This document shows, piece after piece, positions 8,774 through 18,526 of a DNA stretch of 64,000 bases. Origin of the DNA: Fibrobacter sp. (GTDB taxonomy: Bacteria; Fibrobacterota; Chitinivibrionia; Chitinivibrionales; Chitinispirillaceae). Both the position numbers and the translations under genes were made by a program. The notes under the pieces are model-generated. The model worked only from the letters and a program-made list of their open reading frames with translations. It did no database searches and had not been told where the DNA came from. The stretch is taken from the NCBI GenBank assembly GCA_012513915.1, contig JAAZBG010000054.1, forward strand, positions 58,467 to 122,466, given 5' to 3'. The first letter of the stretch is position 1. Each line of letters opens with the position of its first letter.

Positions 8774-9658
8774 ATGAGTCAGATAAATGAACACCTTACA
8801 GCAACGGCAAATCCTTCTATGCACCAGGCAGCCGGCACTTCAACAGTATCATCACTAAAGACCCATCAACCTGTACAACCGGTATCCGGAATCGTGTTTG
8901 AAAAAGAGTTTTTTGACGAAGTAAGTACTACCAGTAATCCGGATGCGGAATTATCACTGCATACCCCGGATGAATACCACGCAGAAAAGACAGGATTTGC
9001 GTGCGAATCTCTATCAGAAGCAGATTCACTATCACAAAAGAATCCATCAGCAGGGCCACGATATTCGTTCAGCACAGAAATTCCTGAGACCTACGACGAT
9101 TTCTACCTGTGTGTTCTGCCCCGTGATCCTAAAACACTCTATGTTTACTGGGAACTTCCTGATGGAACCAGATCTCCGGAACATAATTTTCAGGAACAGG
9201 CACCATCAAAAGAACAGCTGGTATTACGTATCAAGGGTCAAACGGTTGAAAACAACGAAGCTCACATCAGTAGTTGTTATGATGTCCCCATTCAGATGAA
9301 TGTTGCCGATTCGTATGTGCATGTTCCAACAGGTGCAAGCCAATGCAGTGTTGAATGCGGTATTGTCAATGAACTGGGCTGTTTCAGGCCATATTCACCG
9401 CAAATAAATAGTTATGACCAATCCGGTGAAGCCGTACATTTCCATACCGGAGAAGAAATTGTTAACCGGCAGCCACCCGATAACTACTGTACAGAGTCTG
9501 CGCCGGTGAGTGTCGGCACTGCGTTTATGAGACCTGTTGCCAATTCGTATAGTACTTCTGACACAAAAAACGGCACTGTTCCTCTTGTCAGAAGCGTTGA
9601 TCTACCGGTTGTCAAACTTGACACAGAGCACTATTTTGGAAGTGCCACACCAATTTAA
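8774..9658 (+). CDS. DUF4912 domain-containing protein
   Basis: 294 residues. A low-complexity Ser/Thr/Gln-rich N-terminus (1-100) precedes a DUF4912 domain (about 104-225) with the recognisable stretch YLCVLPRDPKTLYVYWE and a later YVHVPTG. DUF4912 proteins are commonly found beside GH57 alpha-glucan enzymes, as here (the GH57 gene starts 18 bases downstream), so a carbohydrate-associated or regulatory role in storage-glucan metabolism is likely. No signal peptide is seen, so it is probably cytoplasmic. The biochemical role of the family is not established to my knowledge. Confidence 0.82.
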   Translation: MSQINEHLTATANPSMHQAAGTSTVSSLKTHQPVQPVSGIVFEKEFFDEVSTTSNPDAELSLHTPDEYHAEKTGFACESLSEADSLSQKNPSAGPRYSFSTEIPETYDDFYLCVLPRDPKTLYVYWELPDGTRSPEHNFQEQAPSKEQLVLRIKGQTVENNEAHISSCYDVPIQMNVADSYVHVPTGASQCSVECGIVNELGCFRPYSPQINSYDQSGEAVHFHTGEEIVNRQPPDNYCTESAPVSVGTAFMRPVANSYSTSDTKNGTVPLVRSVDLPVVKLDTEHYFGSATPI

Positions 9659-9675
9659 GCTATCAAACCTACTGC

Positions 9676-11313
9676 ATGAAAAACAAAACAGAGCATAAAA
9701 AATCACATAACGGAAAAGGTTTCCTGTGCCTTGTTTTGCATGCACACCTCCCCTATGTTCGTCATCCTGAATGCGACTACATGCTTGAGGAAAACTGGCT
9801 GTATGAGGCACTGACTGAAACGTACATACCTCTTTTGTCAATGTTTGAAAATCTTATTGCTGACAAGGTTCCATTTCGTATTACCATGTCGCTTACTCCG
9901 ACACTGTGTACAATGCTTACCGATGTACTGCTTCAGGAACGTTACAGCGCACACCTGAAACGTTCTATCGAACTTGGGGAAAAGGAACTTGAACGTACAA
10001 AAAACGACCCCGATTTTCATGCAACTGCAGCAATGTATCTTGACAAACTAAATATCTGCCGCCGTACCTTTGATGACAGCTACAACGGGAACATCCTTGA
10101 TGGATTCAAGTATTTTCAAAATGCAGGTGCACTTGAAATTATTACCTGTGGTGCGACACACGGGTATCTTCCGAATATGCAATGCAACCCTGAAGCAGTA
10201 CGTGCACAGATTGTTACAGCAGTAAACTCCTACGAACGTTTTCTTGGGTGTAAACCACAGGGAATATGGCTTCCCGAATGCGGATTTTATCCAGGCCTTG
10301 AAGAGTTCCTTTATGAAGCCGGTATCAGGTATTTCTTTACAGAAACGCACGGAATCCTTTTTGCAGATCCAAAACCGCAGCATGGTGTTTTTGCTCCGGT
10401 ACTCTGTCAAAAAGCACCGGTTGCAGCATTCGGACGCGATACCGAGTCGTCACGATCGGTCTGGAGCAGCAAAGAAGGCTATCCGGGACATCCGCTGTAC
10501 AGGGATTTCTATCGTGATATCGGTTTCGATCTTGACATGGATTATATCGCACCCTATATCGATCCGATAGGCCTGCGCATCCACACCGGATTCAAATATT
10601 ACAGAATTACCGGTCAGACTGATCACAAAGAACCATACAGGCGTAATGAAGCACTTGCGATTGCTGCTGAACATGCTGGCAATTTTCTTTACAACAGAAC
10701 AAAACAGGCGGAATATCTTTCATCAATAATGGACAGACCGCCGATTATTGTTGCACCCTATGATGCCGAACTGTTTGGACATTGGTGGTATGAGGGGCCG
10801 GAGTGGCTGAACTTTCTCATTCGAAAAGCAGCATTTGAACAGGAAGCGATAACCCTGATCACACCATCAGAGTATCTTGACACGTTTAAATCAAACCAGG
10901 TTTGCGAACCATCATTTTCAAGCTGGGGGGAGGGCGGTTATTCAGAAGTGTGGCTTGATAAAAGCAACGACTGGATCTATCGCCATATCCACAGAATGGA
11001 AATAAAGATGACCGAATGCGCCACTGCATATTTCAACGCTGAGGGGCTTGTCAAACGTACCTTAAACCAGATGGCGCGCGAACTGCTGCTTGCGGAATCA
11101 AGTGACTGGGCATTTATCATGAAAAACGGTACTATGGTGGATTACGCGGTCAGGCGGACAAAAGAGCATATCGCAAATTTCCTGCGGCTCTATAATGATC
11201 TTAAGAAAGATTGCATTGATGGTAACTTTGTATCACTACTGGAATCACATAATAATATTTTTCCTGAGATCGATTTCAGGGTGTACAAATCGCATAACGA
11301 TGGTACACCCTAA
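9676..11313 (+). CDS. GH57 1,4-alpha-glucan branching enzyme (DUF1957-type)
   Basis: Predicted to create alpha-1,6 branches in glycogen-like alpha-glucan. The GH57 (beta/alpha)7 barrel begins with LVLHAHLPYVRHPE. The catalytic nucleophile Glu201 is in the motif WLPECGFYPG, and the acid/base Asp363 is in APYDAELFGHWWYEGPEWL, the signature that separates branching enzymes from GH57 amylases. A helical C-terminal domain follows. The 545-residue length matches bacterial GH57 branching enzymes. No signal peptide, so it is cytoplasmic. It forms a pair with the DUF4912 gene. Confidence 0.93.
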   Translation: MKNKTEHKKSHNGKGFLCLVLHAHLPYVRHPECDYMLEENWLYEALTETYIPLLSMFENLIADKVPFRITMSLTPTLCTMLTDVLLQERYSAHLKRSIELGEKELERTKNDPDFHATAAMYLDKLNICRRTFDDSYNGNILDGFKYFQNAGALEIITCGATHGYLPNMQCNPEAVRAQIVTAVNSYERFLGCKPQGIWLPECGFYPGLEEFLYEAGIRYFFTETHGILFADPKPQHGVFAPVLCQKAPVAAFGRDTESSRSVWSSKEGYPGHPLYRDFYRDIGFDLDMDYIAPYIDPIGLRIHTGFKYYRITGQTDHKEPYRRNEALAIAAEHAGNFLYNRTKQAEYLSSIMDRPPIIVAPYDAELFGHWWYEGPEWLNFLIRKAAFEQEAITLITPSEYLDTFKSNQVCEPSFSSWGEGGYSEVWLDKSNDWIYRHIHRMEIKMTECATAYFNAEGLVKRTLNQMARELLLAESSDWAFIMKNGTMVDYAVRRTKEHIANFLRLYNDLKKDCIDGNFVSLLESHNNIFPEIDFRVYKSHNDGTP

Positions 11314-11373
11314 ACAAAATAAAAAAGAATTAAAATAGAGAGAATAAACATCTATTTACAAAGGGGTTGAGTT

Positions 11374-12135
11374 ATGAAAAGAATTATTTATGCAGCAGCT
11401 GCGGTTGCCATGATCACAGCAAACATTGTTGCAGAGGGTGATGAAAAGATAAGCCTTCTCGGCTCTATTGGGTTTGGTGCCGGGATTGGTGGCAATGTGT
11501 ACAGCTCCGATGACGCAACAAAACCGTCTGCAGAGACAAAATATTTTAACTACGGTAAAGGGTTGAAATTTGACTTTGGCGCTCGCTTCGGTCTGGCTGA
11601 CAACCTCAAAGCTCAGGCAGATTTTGACATTTCATTCAACGTACCTAAACTTGAGATTGTCAATAAACCAATTGCTACAACAACAGAAACCACAAAATTT
11701 TCGTCAAGCATGTTTGGCATTAAGGCAAAGATCATTCCTGAGTTTGAATTTCTGGAACTAATAAATATGTATACCGGTGTCGGTATCGGTTTATACTGGG
11801 GTACATTCAAGTACGAATCGAAGACATCAACAACAATTGGCAGCATAACAACAAGCAGTGAGCGGGAAGGAAAATTTGTCGCAGCACCATCATTAGGTCT
11901 GAGCGGTTTTCTTGGTGCAGATTTCCCGCTATCATCAAAACTGACACTTTTCGGCGAGCTTGGCTTTGATGCTGTCAGTTTCAGATGGAAAAAGGAGGTT
12001 GTTGAGAAATCACCCGTTGCTTCAGAAGTGGGAACCAGGAACTATGAAAAGGATGATCCCAATAATTTGCCTCCACCAAAAGTACCGGCATCCAACTGGC
12101 AGCTCAGAGTCGGTGTAAGAATGGGTGTACTTTAA
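11374..12135 (+). CDS. predicted outer-membrane beta-barrel protein
   Basis: 253 residues behind AAAGGGG. The signal peptide runs to about residue 21 (NIVAEG). The mature part is a series of glycine-rich amphipathic strands (ISLLGSIGFGAGIGGNV, FDFGARFG, MYTGVGIGLYWG, LTLFGELGF) and ends with WQLRVGVRMGVL, a typical terminal strand. This is an OmpA/OmpW-like eight-to-ten-strand barrel by appearance. Function unknown. A strong terminator follows, so it is monocistronic or the last gene of its unit. Confidence 0.72.
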   Translation: MKRIIYAAAAVAMITANIVAEGDEKISLLGSIGFGAGIGGNVYSSDDATKPSAETKYFNYGKGLKFDFGARFGLADNLKAQADFDISFNVPKLEIVNKPIATTTETTKFSSSMFGIKAKIIPEFEFLELINMYTGVGIGLYWGTFKYESKTSTTIGSITTSSEREGKFVAAPSLGLSGFLGADFPLSSKLTLFGELGFDAVSFRWKKEVVEKSPVASEVGTRNYEKDDPNNLPPPKVPASNWQLRVGVRMGVL

Positions 12136-12170
12136 TCCGTAAATTATAATCTTATAAACACTTGTTTTAT

Positions 12171-12203
12171 AAACTCCATCCGGAAACGGATGGAGTTTTT
12201 TTA
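12171..12203 (+). terminator. rho-independent terminator, perfect 12-bp stem
   Basis: AAACTCCATCCG, loop GAAA, CGGATGGAGTTT, then a run of T. A perfect 12-base-pair stem with a GAAA tetraloop, placed 35 bases after the barrel gene. Confidence 0.93.
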
Positions 12204-12259
12204 TGCAAAAACATTACATAGCCGGCATACATACACACGGGCTAATCGCAATATCGTAC

Positions 12260-12283
12260 GGGCGAATCATCATTCGCCCTTTT
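12260..12283 (+). terminator. second hairpin with T-run between convergent genes
   Basis: GGGCGAAT / loop CATC / ATTCGCCC followed by TTTT. On the plus strand it can stop read-through from the barrel gene. It overlaps the stop codon of the convergent metallophosphoesterase gene. Confidence 0.7.
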
Positions 12284-13142
12284 CCCCACAGAAATCAATA
12301 ACAAGAAAATCAGGTGGTGCAAAAAATCGTAACGGGAGTTCGACGGTACCTATTCCCCGTGAGACAAACAATAAGGCGTCCATATGATTTCTAAAACCAG
12401 ATGGATATCGTCTGCAAAGCTCGCCGTGAGGCACAATAATCGGCCCCCAGGGTGATGCCACCTGCCCGCCATGGGTATGCCCGCAAAGAAAAAGATCGAA
12501 TTGGATCTTATCAAGATATCGTAATCCCTCAGGACTATGGCACATAACCACCCTGACATCTGCACTGTCATCAGCAGGAAGATCTCCTGAACAGGTTCCC
12601 GCATGAGGATCATCAAGACCAAGAATTTCCAGTGTAACGCCATTGAAATCGATCAATGCCGTCTTATTTACAAGAAGCACCACACCTGCATTGTGTAAAG
12701 ATTCCGCAATCATTGGTTCATCAGCCCAGATATCATGATTCCCTATGACTGCGTATGTTCTGGAACAGTTAACGCTGCGGATAAGTTCCCCGAGAAGATT
12801 CATCCGTTTTTCTGTTGCCCGTAAAAAAACATAATCGCCGCCAAGCAGAAGAATGTCGGGCTTGCAGTCTGCAATTTTCCGAAATGCACTAAGCAGCAAA
12901 CATTCAGATGTGGTCGGGCCAATGTGAAGATCGGAAACGAATACTGCACGAAGTGGATTTTTCAAACGATTATCAGTCAACCTGACTGATTGACTGATAA
13001 TATTAATCTGTGGGCGACGATTTACAAAATCATATACTCTGGATGGCCAATCACCATAGTAGGCAATCTCCATAACAGGCTCGGCAATCGCCCGCAGCGT
13101 TGAGTAACGGGTTCGTTGCCGTGCACTGTTTTTTTTCAACAA
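12270..13142 (-). CDS. metallophosphoesterase (YaeI/YkuE-like)
   Basis: 290-residue calcineurin-like phosphoesterase. All metal-binding blocks are visible: VSDLHIG (Asp71, His73), GGDYV (101-104), GNHDIW (134-139), MCHSPE (200-205) and CGHTHGGQ (220-227). The family (COG1408) includes membrane-associated phosphodiesterases acting on UDP-2,3-diacylglucosamine-type lipids and other substrates; the substrate cannot be read here. The N-terminal 60 residues are weakly hydrophobic, suggesting membrane association. It lies eight bases downstream of the fibro-slime gene on the same strand and may share its transcript. Confidence 0.88.
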   Translation of the reverse strand: MLKKNSARQRTRYSTLRAIAEPVMEIAYYGDWPSRVYDFVNRRPQINIISQSVRLTDNRLKNPLRAVFVSDLHIGPTTSECLLLSAFRKIADCKPDILLLGGDYVFLRATEKRMNLLGELIRSVNCSRTYAVIGNHDIWADEPMIAESLHNAGVVLLVNKTALIDFNGVTLEILGLDDPHAGTCSGDLPADDSADVRVVMCHSPEGLRYLDKIQFDLFLCGHTHGGQVASPWGPIIVPHGELCRRYPSGFRNHMDALLFVSRGIGTVELPLRFFAPPDFLVIDFCGEKGE

Positions 13143-13150
13143 TGTCTCAC

Positions 13151-16100
13151 CTACCGCTTTACACCAATATTCAGCGTACTTGTTTTCCCCTTTGCACCAT
13201 TATCATACACTGTCATAAATGCCTTATAGGTACCGGCACCAACTTTACGACCGTTTGTGCTGTGACCATCCCATACAAACTCGAATTCTCTGCTATTGAG
13301 CACCATATCACCTCTTTTAACTACATTGCCCATTGGATCAATAATCATTACTGTTGCAGTAAATCCTTTTACATCAATGGCACGTTTTGGCATATATTTA
13401 ACAGTCACCGTTCCGACAGAAAAATCAACCGGATTTGGACCTACCTTTGCAATCCAGTCAGATACCGGCGGAATAACATCAAGGGCAACTCTTCGATTCC
13501 CTGGATTTGTCTGATTATTTCCTGTGGTATCACCGACTGGTGCTTCTGGTTTAATCCATATGGAATCACCCTTTAGGGCAACCATGGCTTCCGGTTCTGT
13601 TGAATCGATCCGGTAGATTACTTTATTTCCGGATTGAGAAAGAAACGTTACATTGATTGTATAGTCTGACGATTCACCGGTTATGTTAAACTCCCCTTTT
13701 GTCATTTTAGGGGTTGGTTCGGAAAATGTCAGAATGAGTGAATCCAATTCATTCTCTGCTCCGCGCTGAATTTTTGCTGTTGTAATAACAGGTGCTGCCT
13801 TATCGTTCACCCGGACAGTTCTGGTTAGTTTTGCATGTGCGTAACCCTGCAGAAGATACATTGTTCCACCAGTTACATAACTTAACGGACCGGCTATCGA
13901 TGACGGAACTGCGGCGGCAACGACTGAATCAGACGCTTTTGAAAGCTTTGACTGATCAATCGTTACTTTTATACCATTGATTTCAACCGTTGCAGAAGTA
14001 AGCTCGTCAATATCTATCGGCCGTTTAAATTTTATAAAAACATTATCAATAATGCCATCAGCGTTGTCATCACTGTACCAGGCATCGACTATACCTGCAG
14101 CTCCATTACGAAGAGTAATTACCACTGATGGATTAAGATCATGAACCGTATTACCTGCCTTATCCTTTATTTTGCCACCTTGTGAACCGGGACTAAGGGC
14201 AAGTGAATCACCGGCAACGATCGTTGTACCATCCGGGACAATTGCTACTGCATAGGTTGAATCATTAATGATCTCATTGATTTTTAATATTGAGATTACA
14301 TACCGTGTTCCATCCTGTACATAGACAAGATTATCACCGCTCAGCACGGTAACATCAACAGGCTCGGTAAACGTAAGGTACAATATATCCAGTTCAGTAA
14401 CATCCTTCTCGAGCACTTCAGCACTTTTAAGTGCCGGTCCGACTCCATCGGTAAATAGTACGCTGGGAGTAGTTTGTGGAATTCCCCGTACATCGATAAC
14501 AAGTGTGGCTCTGCCCGATGGTTTCGGATCTGCACCGGTCTCATTTGTAAATGGGACCTTGAGACTGGTGCCACTTATTATGCATGATGTTCCTGGAACT
14601 TCGTACGTTTTTCCTTTATAGGTAAACTCAACTTTAGTAAGCGTCTGCCCCGTTTTAAATGTATCGGACATGACAATGTCGATAAGATCCGGAACAACAT
14701 TACCCTTGCTGTCAGTCATCTTTGCTGAAGAAATAAGCGGCCAGACCGGTTTGGGATCAACATTAAACAGTATTGAATCGGCCTTTAGTCCTGCCTGACT
14801 TACAATGATCCATACATCACCGCCCCCGTTTTTCACCGCCATTGCCTTTGCTTTATCCGACGTTGATGGATTAATTGACAATATCCTGCTATCACTTGTT
14901 TGCCAGACAAGATTTTTTCCATCTTCGATGTACGTCCCAAACCGATCACGAATAACTGCATACAGCAGAATAGAATCCTGTTCAACCCCGAGTTTCAGGG
15001 GGCCCACAATAGCATCCTTATTTAAATCAATCTTCATAGTATCCGGAACAAGATCGACATGATCAGGTGTCGGCGGAACTGAAAACGTGAGATAGCCGCT
15101 TCGATCCTTATCGGCACTTGATATAAATGTTATTCGGTAGTCACCCGGCATAAGATCGGTAATTTTTGCGCTGTCAATAGTGACCCGTGATTTGCCTGCA
15201 TCGACGATAATACCGCCATTGTGTGTACCTACCGGCAATGAAGTTGCCGTTGTAAATGATGGTCCCTCTATGAAAAAATCGACAACCGATAACTGCTCAC
15301 CATCGGATATTTGGGTAAAGCCACAATCGTTCGCCTGCGTTTTCTTCTGCTCCCATATATCATACTGAATTTTACCATTTCCGACAGGTGTATCCCTGTA
15401 AAACAGATCACTACTGTTACGTAAATCCATTGTCGTTTGTATCAGTAAGTTGGAACCGGTCGGGTTTCGCTCTGCATAGAAAATATCCATATTGTAAATT
15501 TCACCATCAACCAGATCCAGTTCTTTTTTTCTCTTATCAAGAACAAGGGTATCAACAGCATAATAATTCAGGCCGCCTAAATCAATTGCCAACCTGTTGT
15601 TTACAAATATCCAGACATCATCATCGCCTTTAAATGCGAATTTTAAACCCGTTCCTTCCCGATATATAAATTGCATATGCATTTCCATAGTGAAATGAAA
15701 ATTACGCTGCTTTTTATAATCATCTGTATACTTGACATTGTTTGGATTAGCCGGCGGCGCCCTAAAATTATCTAATGGAAAAAAACCTCCATAAGTATCT
15801 GAATTGTAGGTCCATTTTCCATCATACCCTTTTGTCATAATCAGATCAATACAGGTATCGTTATCGAGACCATTAGAAAAAGTAATCGTCTTATACCAGG
15901 AGGCAACATCAGGTGGTGGTTTCAGGGTATCGTGAAGATTTGCTTTCACTTTGGGTTTATAATCCGGAGCCGTTAATACCGGCTCTACCATATTCCTTCC
16001 GCCATGACCGGGTAAGCCTTTGGCACCCATTGGATTGTTGAAAAAATTTGTATCCCGAAGTGTCCAGTCACGAAATAATCCACTTACTTTACGGGTATTA

Positions 16101-16876
16101 CAATCACCCAGCCGTCCCGGGAATATGGCTGTCATTGAAGGAGGACCACCGGGAAACGGACGTGGAAGAATATAGATAGTATCCTCATCCTTTAATATTG
16201 GTTGTAAATCAATACCAGTACCGGTTGACGATAAACCGCTTGATGTATACTTTTGCTTCTCAAAGTAGTCAGTAAAGGTAACATTGTCCAGACTCTCAAC
16301 CGGACCGACAAAATAGTAACGATACCACCCGCAGAGATCATCCCGGGTTCTCATCTGTACAGGAGCATTCTCACCGATAATCAACTTGGATGAATTCTCG
16401 GGCCAGGGATTAAAAATATTGATTACTTTACTATTTTCCGGGGTAACCCGGACAACCGGTTTTTTTGAAGGATTGGAATTAAGCTCGACCCAGATCTCCT
16501 CTACACCGGGCCCTGCTTCTTTAAACAAACTATCGATATAATATTTATTTCCAGTACCGCCTCCGATTACACCACCATAAAGCTGGCGCTGGTTATATGA
16601 TTTGGATGTATCTCCGATCCATGTCACAAGCATAAATTCAAAATTTCTGTTAGAATTTTTCATTGAATCCGGATAAACGTAGTAGAACCACCCGTTACCC
16701 TCACTATGCATCAGTGTACCCGGATAGTAACCGACATGCTCATTCCCCAGCATCCGTAAAGAATCGCGTCTGTGCGCCTGTGCATCATCAGCCCATGGGT
16801 TAAGAATATGAATCGTAAATTCTGCTGAAACGACACTTGACAGTAACAGAATTAGTAATAGCACTGTTTTCTTCAT
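13151..16876 (-). CDS. large secreted fibro-slime domain surface protein
   Basis: 1241 residues with a clear signal peptide (LLLILLLSSVVSA). Two related N-terminal modules are seen: about 19-90 (FTIHILNPWADD ... GWFYYVYPD) and 150-205 (VINIFNPWPE ... GWYRYYFVGP). A fibro-slime domain (TIGR02148, PA14-related) follows at about 265-485, with FAFKGDDDVWIFVNNRLAIDLGG as its core. The middle (about 490-1130) is a string of beta-sandwich/Ig-like repeats with the phrase ILTFSEP-type strands. The C-terminal 90 residues look like a FlgD-type Ig module (YDNGAKGK). Fibro-slime proteins were named from Fibrobacter and are thought to act in cell-surface/carbohydrate adhesion; that role is inference here. 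Confidence 0.9.
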   Translation of the reverse strand: MKKTVLLLILLLSSVVSAEFTIHILNPWADDAQAHRRDSLRMLGNEHVGYYPGTLMHSEGNGWFYYVYPDSMKNSNRNFEFMLVTWIGDTSKSYNQRQLYGGVIGGGTGNKYYIDSLFKEAGPGVEEIWVELNSNPSKKPVVRVTPENSKVINIFNPWPENSSKLIIGENAPVQMRTRDDLCGWYRYYFVGPVESLDNVTFTDYFEKQKYTSSGLSSTGTGIDLQPILKDEDTIYILPRPFPGGPPSMTAIFPGRLGDCNTRKVSGLFRDWTLRDTNFFNNPMGAKGLPGHGGRNMVEPVLTAPDYKPKVKANLHDTLKPPPDVASWYKTITFSNGLDNDTCIDLIMTKGYDGKWTYNSDTYGGFFPLDNFRAPPANPNNVKYTDDYKKQRNFHFTMEMHMQFIYREGTGLKFAFKGDDDVWIFVNNRLAIDLGGLNYYAVDTLVLDKRKKELDLVDGEIYNMDIFYAERNPTGSNLLIQTTMDLRNSSDLFYRDTPVGNGKIQYDIWEQKKTQANDCGFTQISDGEQLSVVDFFIEGPSFTTATSLPVGTHNGGIIVDAGKSRVTIDSAKITDLMPGDYRITFISSADKDRSGYLTFSVPPTPDHVDLVPDTMKIDLNKDAIVGPLKLGVEQDSILLYAVIRDRFGTYIEDGKNLVWQTSDSRILSINPSTSDKAKAMAVKNGGGDVWIIVSQAGLKADSILFNVDPKPVWPLISSAKMTDSKGNVVPDLIDIVMSDTFKTGQTLTKVEFTYKGKTYEVPGTSCIISGTSLKVPFTNETGADPKPSGRATLVIDVRGIPQTTPSVLFTDGVGPALKSAEVLEKDVTELDILYLTFTEPVDVTVLSGDNLVYVQDGTRYVISILKINEIINDSTYAVAIVPDGTTIVAGDSLALSPGSQGGKIKDKAGNTVHDLNPSVVITLRNGAAGIVDAWYSDDNADGIIDNVFIKFKRPIDIDELTSATVEINGIKVTIDQSKLSKASDSVVAAAVPSSIAGPLSYVTGGTMYLLQGYAHAKLTRTVRVNDKAAPVITTAKIQRGAENELDSLILTFSEPTPKMTKGEFNITGESSDYTINVTFLSQSGNKVIYRIDSTEPEAMVALKGDSIWIKPEAPVGDTTGNNQTNPGNRRVALDVIPPVSDWIAKVGPNPVDFSVGTVTVKYMPKRAIDVKGFTATVMIIDPMGNVVKRGDMVLNSREFEFVWDGHSTNGRKVGAGTYKAFMTVYDNGAKGKTSTLNIGVKR

Positions 16877-17505
16877 TATTATGCCCCTCTTCGTATGCGC
16901 ATTAATGTTCTTCGCTGTTCATATTCCAGCTGTTTAAGCAATTCACCACTTGCTACTAAGTTACATTCGCATTTTATTTATCTTGCAGTTACAACAAAAT
17001 ACACATTATTCAAGTGTACCGTAATGATGACCTGCCGTAAAAGCACTATGCACCTGTTTGCCCACCCTCACCCGCCCGATTCCCCACATCGTGCAGACAA
17101 TGATGATTAATACTGTAAAAGCATTAATTTTGATGGCAACTATAGTTTTTTGGTATAAAGCACCTCACTACCCTATTCATTAATAAAGTGTTGTCCCCGC
17201 ATGCTTTATTTGTAACATTTTTCCAAAAAACAGTTCACTCTCCGGATATGTGCACAATGATATAGCCTGCTCGAACCACCATAGTAATTGTTTCTATGAT
17301 CAGGGATAAAACATCAGCCACATTGATCCAGTACATCATCCTGTTATTATAATATATGTTCCGGATATTGCCCTGATACAGCATACTATACCTGATAAAC
17401 AAATATTTGACTGAAAATAATTTCTGAACCTGAAGTTTGTGATCGTTCTGCAATTTCAAAATCCATGCAAAGCACTGACCACGGGGCCGTAATTATAGCA
17501 GAGTA
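16877..17505. other. intergenic region, no supported gene
   Basis: A 629-base gap between two minus-strand genes. The right part should hold a terminator for the zinc-ribbon gene and the left part the promoter of the fibro-slime gene (AGAGGGGCATA leader). A weak 74-codon reading frame at 17235-17459 has no ribosome-binding site or recognisable features. I see no RNA element. Confidence 0.4.
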
Positions 17506-18168
17506 TTATCGCAGCAGCTTAAAGATGGCTTTTGCAATAGTGATTAAACTCTGCCCATCGGTATCATTTGCGTGCGTCCAGGAATCGGTTTTCTGTTTCA
17601 TTTTCCAGATCTGATACTCCGTATCCTGTTCAAGATGATTCGTTTTTTGTTCACGTTCAAGTACCGGTCCTCCTGCATCAATCCAGTTGACGATATGATG
17701 CAACACACCGCTATCAAGCCAGATTCCGTGTGCAGCACATTTATTGATTACCACACCACTCTTTCTGCCATAATTGACCCGGTTCATAAGTTGCTTACAG
17801 ACAGGACATTTTATATAACAGACCGGATAATCCCTGTGAAAATTTTCGTTTACAAGAGCAGTAATGCGATGATAATCAGCTGATGCAGTTTCGGAAACCT
17901 TTGCAGCATTCAGGAAGCTCTCAAGTTCACCGCTGTCAAAAAAAATCCCGAAACAGTGCCCACATCGTTCGATATGAAGTGTACCTGATCCTGATATGTC
18001 AATTGTCAGCAATGAGCATGAACATCGCGGACAGATTCTTTGTTCCTGATGTTCCGGGGGGGCAATTGTTACCGGCCGACGAAAATCGACATCGTTTACA
18101 GTTTGGCAATAACCGCAGACTGTCGTTTTACGTATCAACGGGGCACCGCAATTTTTGCAATTCGCCAT
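17506..18168 (-). CDS. triple zinc-ribbon protein (zf-TFIIB family)
   Basis: 220 residues carrying three zinc-binding ribbons: Cys4/7/18/21, Cys46/49/69/72 and Cys121/124/144 with His147. The second and third have the zf-TFIIB signature, in which the last ligands are followed by GIFFDSGEL or GIWLDSGVL (COG3809-type). The C-terminal 50 residues are polar. No enzyme motif or membrane segment. Probably a cytoplasmic metal-binding adaptor; the partner and role are unknown. It lies divergent from the RND efflux operon across a 358-base gap. Confidence 0.82.
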   Translation of the reverse strand: MANCKNCGAPLIRKTTVCGYCQTVNDVDFRRPVTIAPPEHQEQRICPRCSCSLLTIDISGSGTLHIERCGHCFGIFFDSGELESFLNAAKVSETASADYHRITALVNENFHRDYPVCYIKCPVCKQLMNRVNYGRKSGVVINKCAAHGIWLDSGVLHHIVNWIDAGGPVLEREQKTNHLEQDTEYQIWKMKQKTDSWTHANDTDGQSLITIAKAIFKLLR

Positions 18169-18526
18169 ACTGTCCCTTCATTGGTACATTGGTACCGGTA
18201 TCACCACCGGCCACTCGTTTCAACTACTACTCTACCCTATTCCATTATAGCGTATATACCGGTTTCTGACAAATTCAATTGTTATAAAAATATGTAAATA
18301 AAAATGTAGTACCCTGATTTTTTACATAAAAAAAGCATCAAAAAGAAACAATCACTGTAACATTGCAATAATCATTATTGTCTAATGTAGCTTAAAACGG
18401 TTCAGGATTGGTTAAAGTTTTTCTGGATACAGTACCAACGAATCGCAACTGCAACAATTTAGTCTGAAATGAACTCGTATTTATCTATATTTGAAGGTGC
18501 ACGAAAGTCACTGAAAAGGATACAGA
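18169..18526. other. divergent promoter region, zinc-ribbon gene / RND operon
   Basis: AT-rich 358-base gap between divergently transcribed genes. AAAGGA before 18527 is the ribosome-binding site of the adaptor gene. I see no convincing operator for the efflux operon and no sigma-54-type box. Confidence 0.4.

Noticed and set aside
17235-17459. 74-codon minus-strand reading frame
   Set aside because: No ribosome-binding site, no recognisable motif, AT-rich surroundings; treated as chance.
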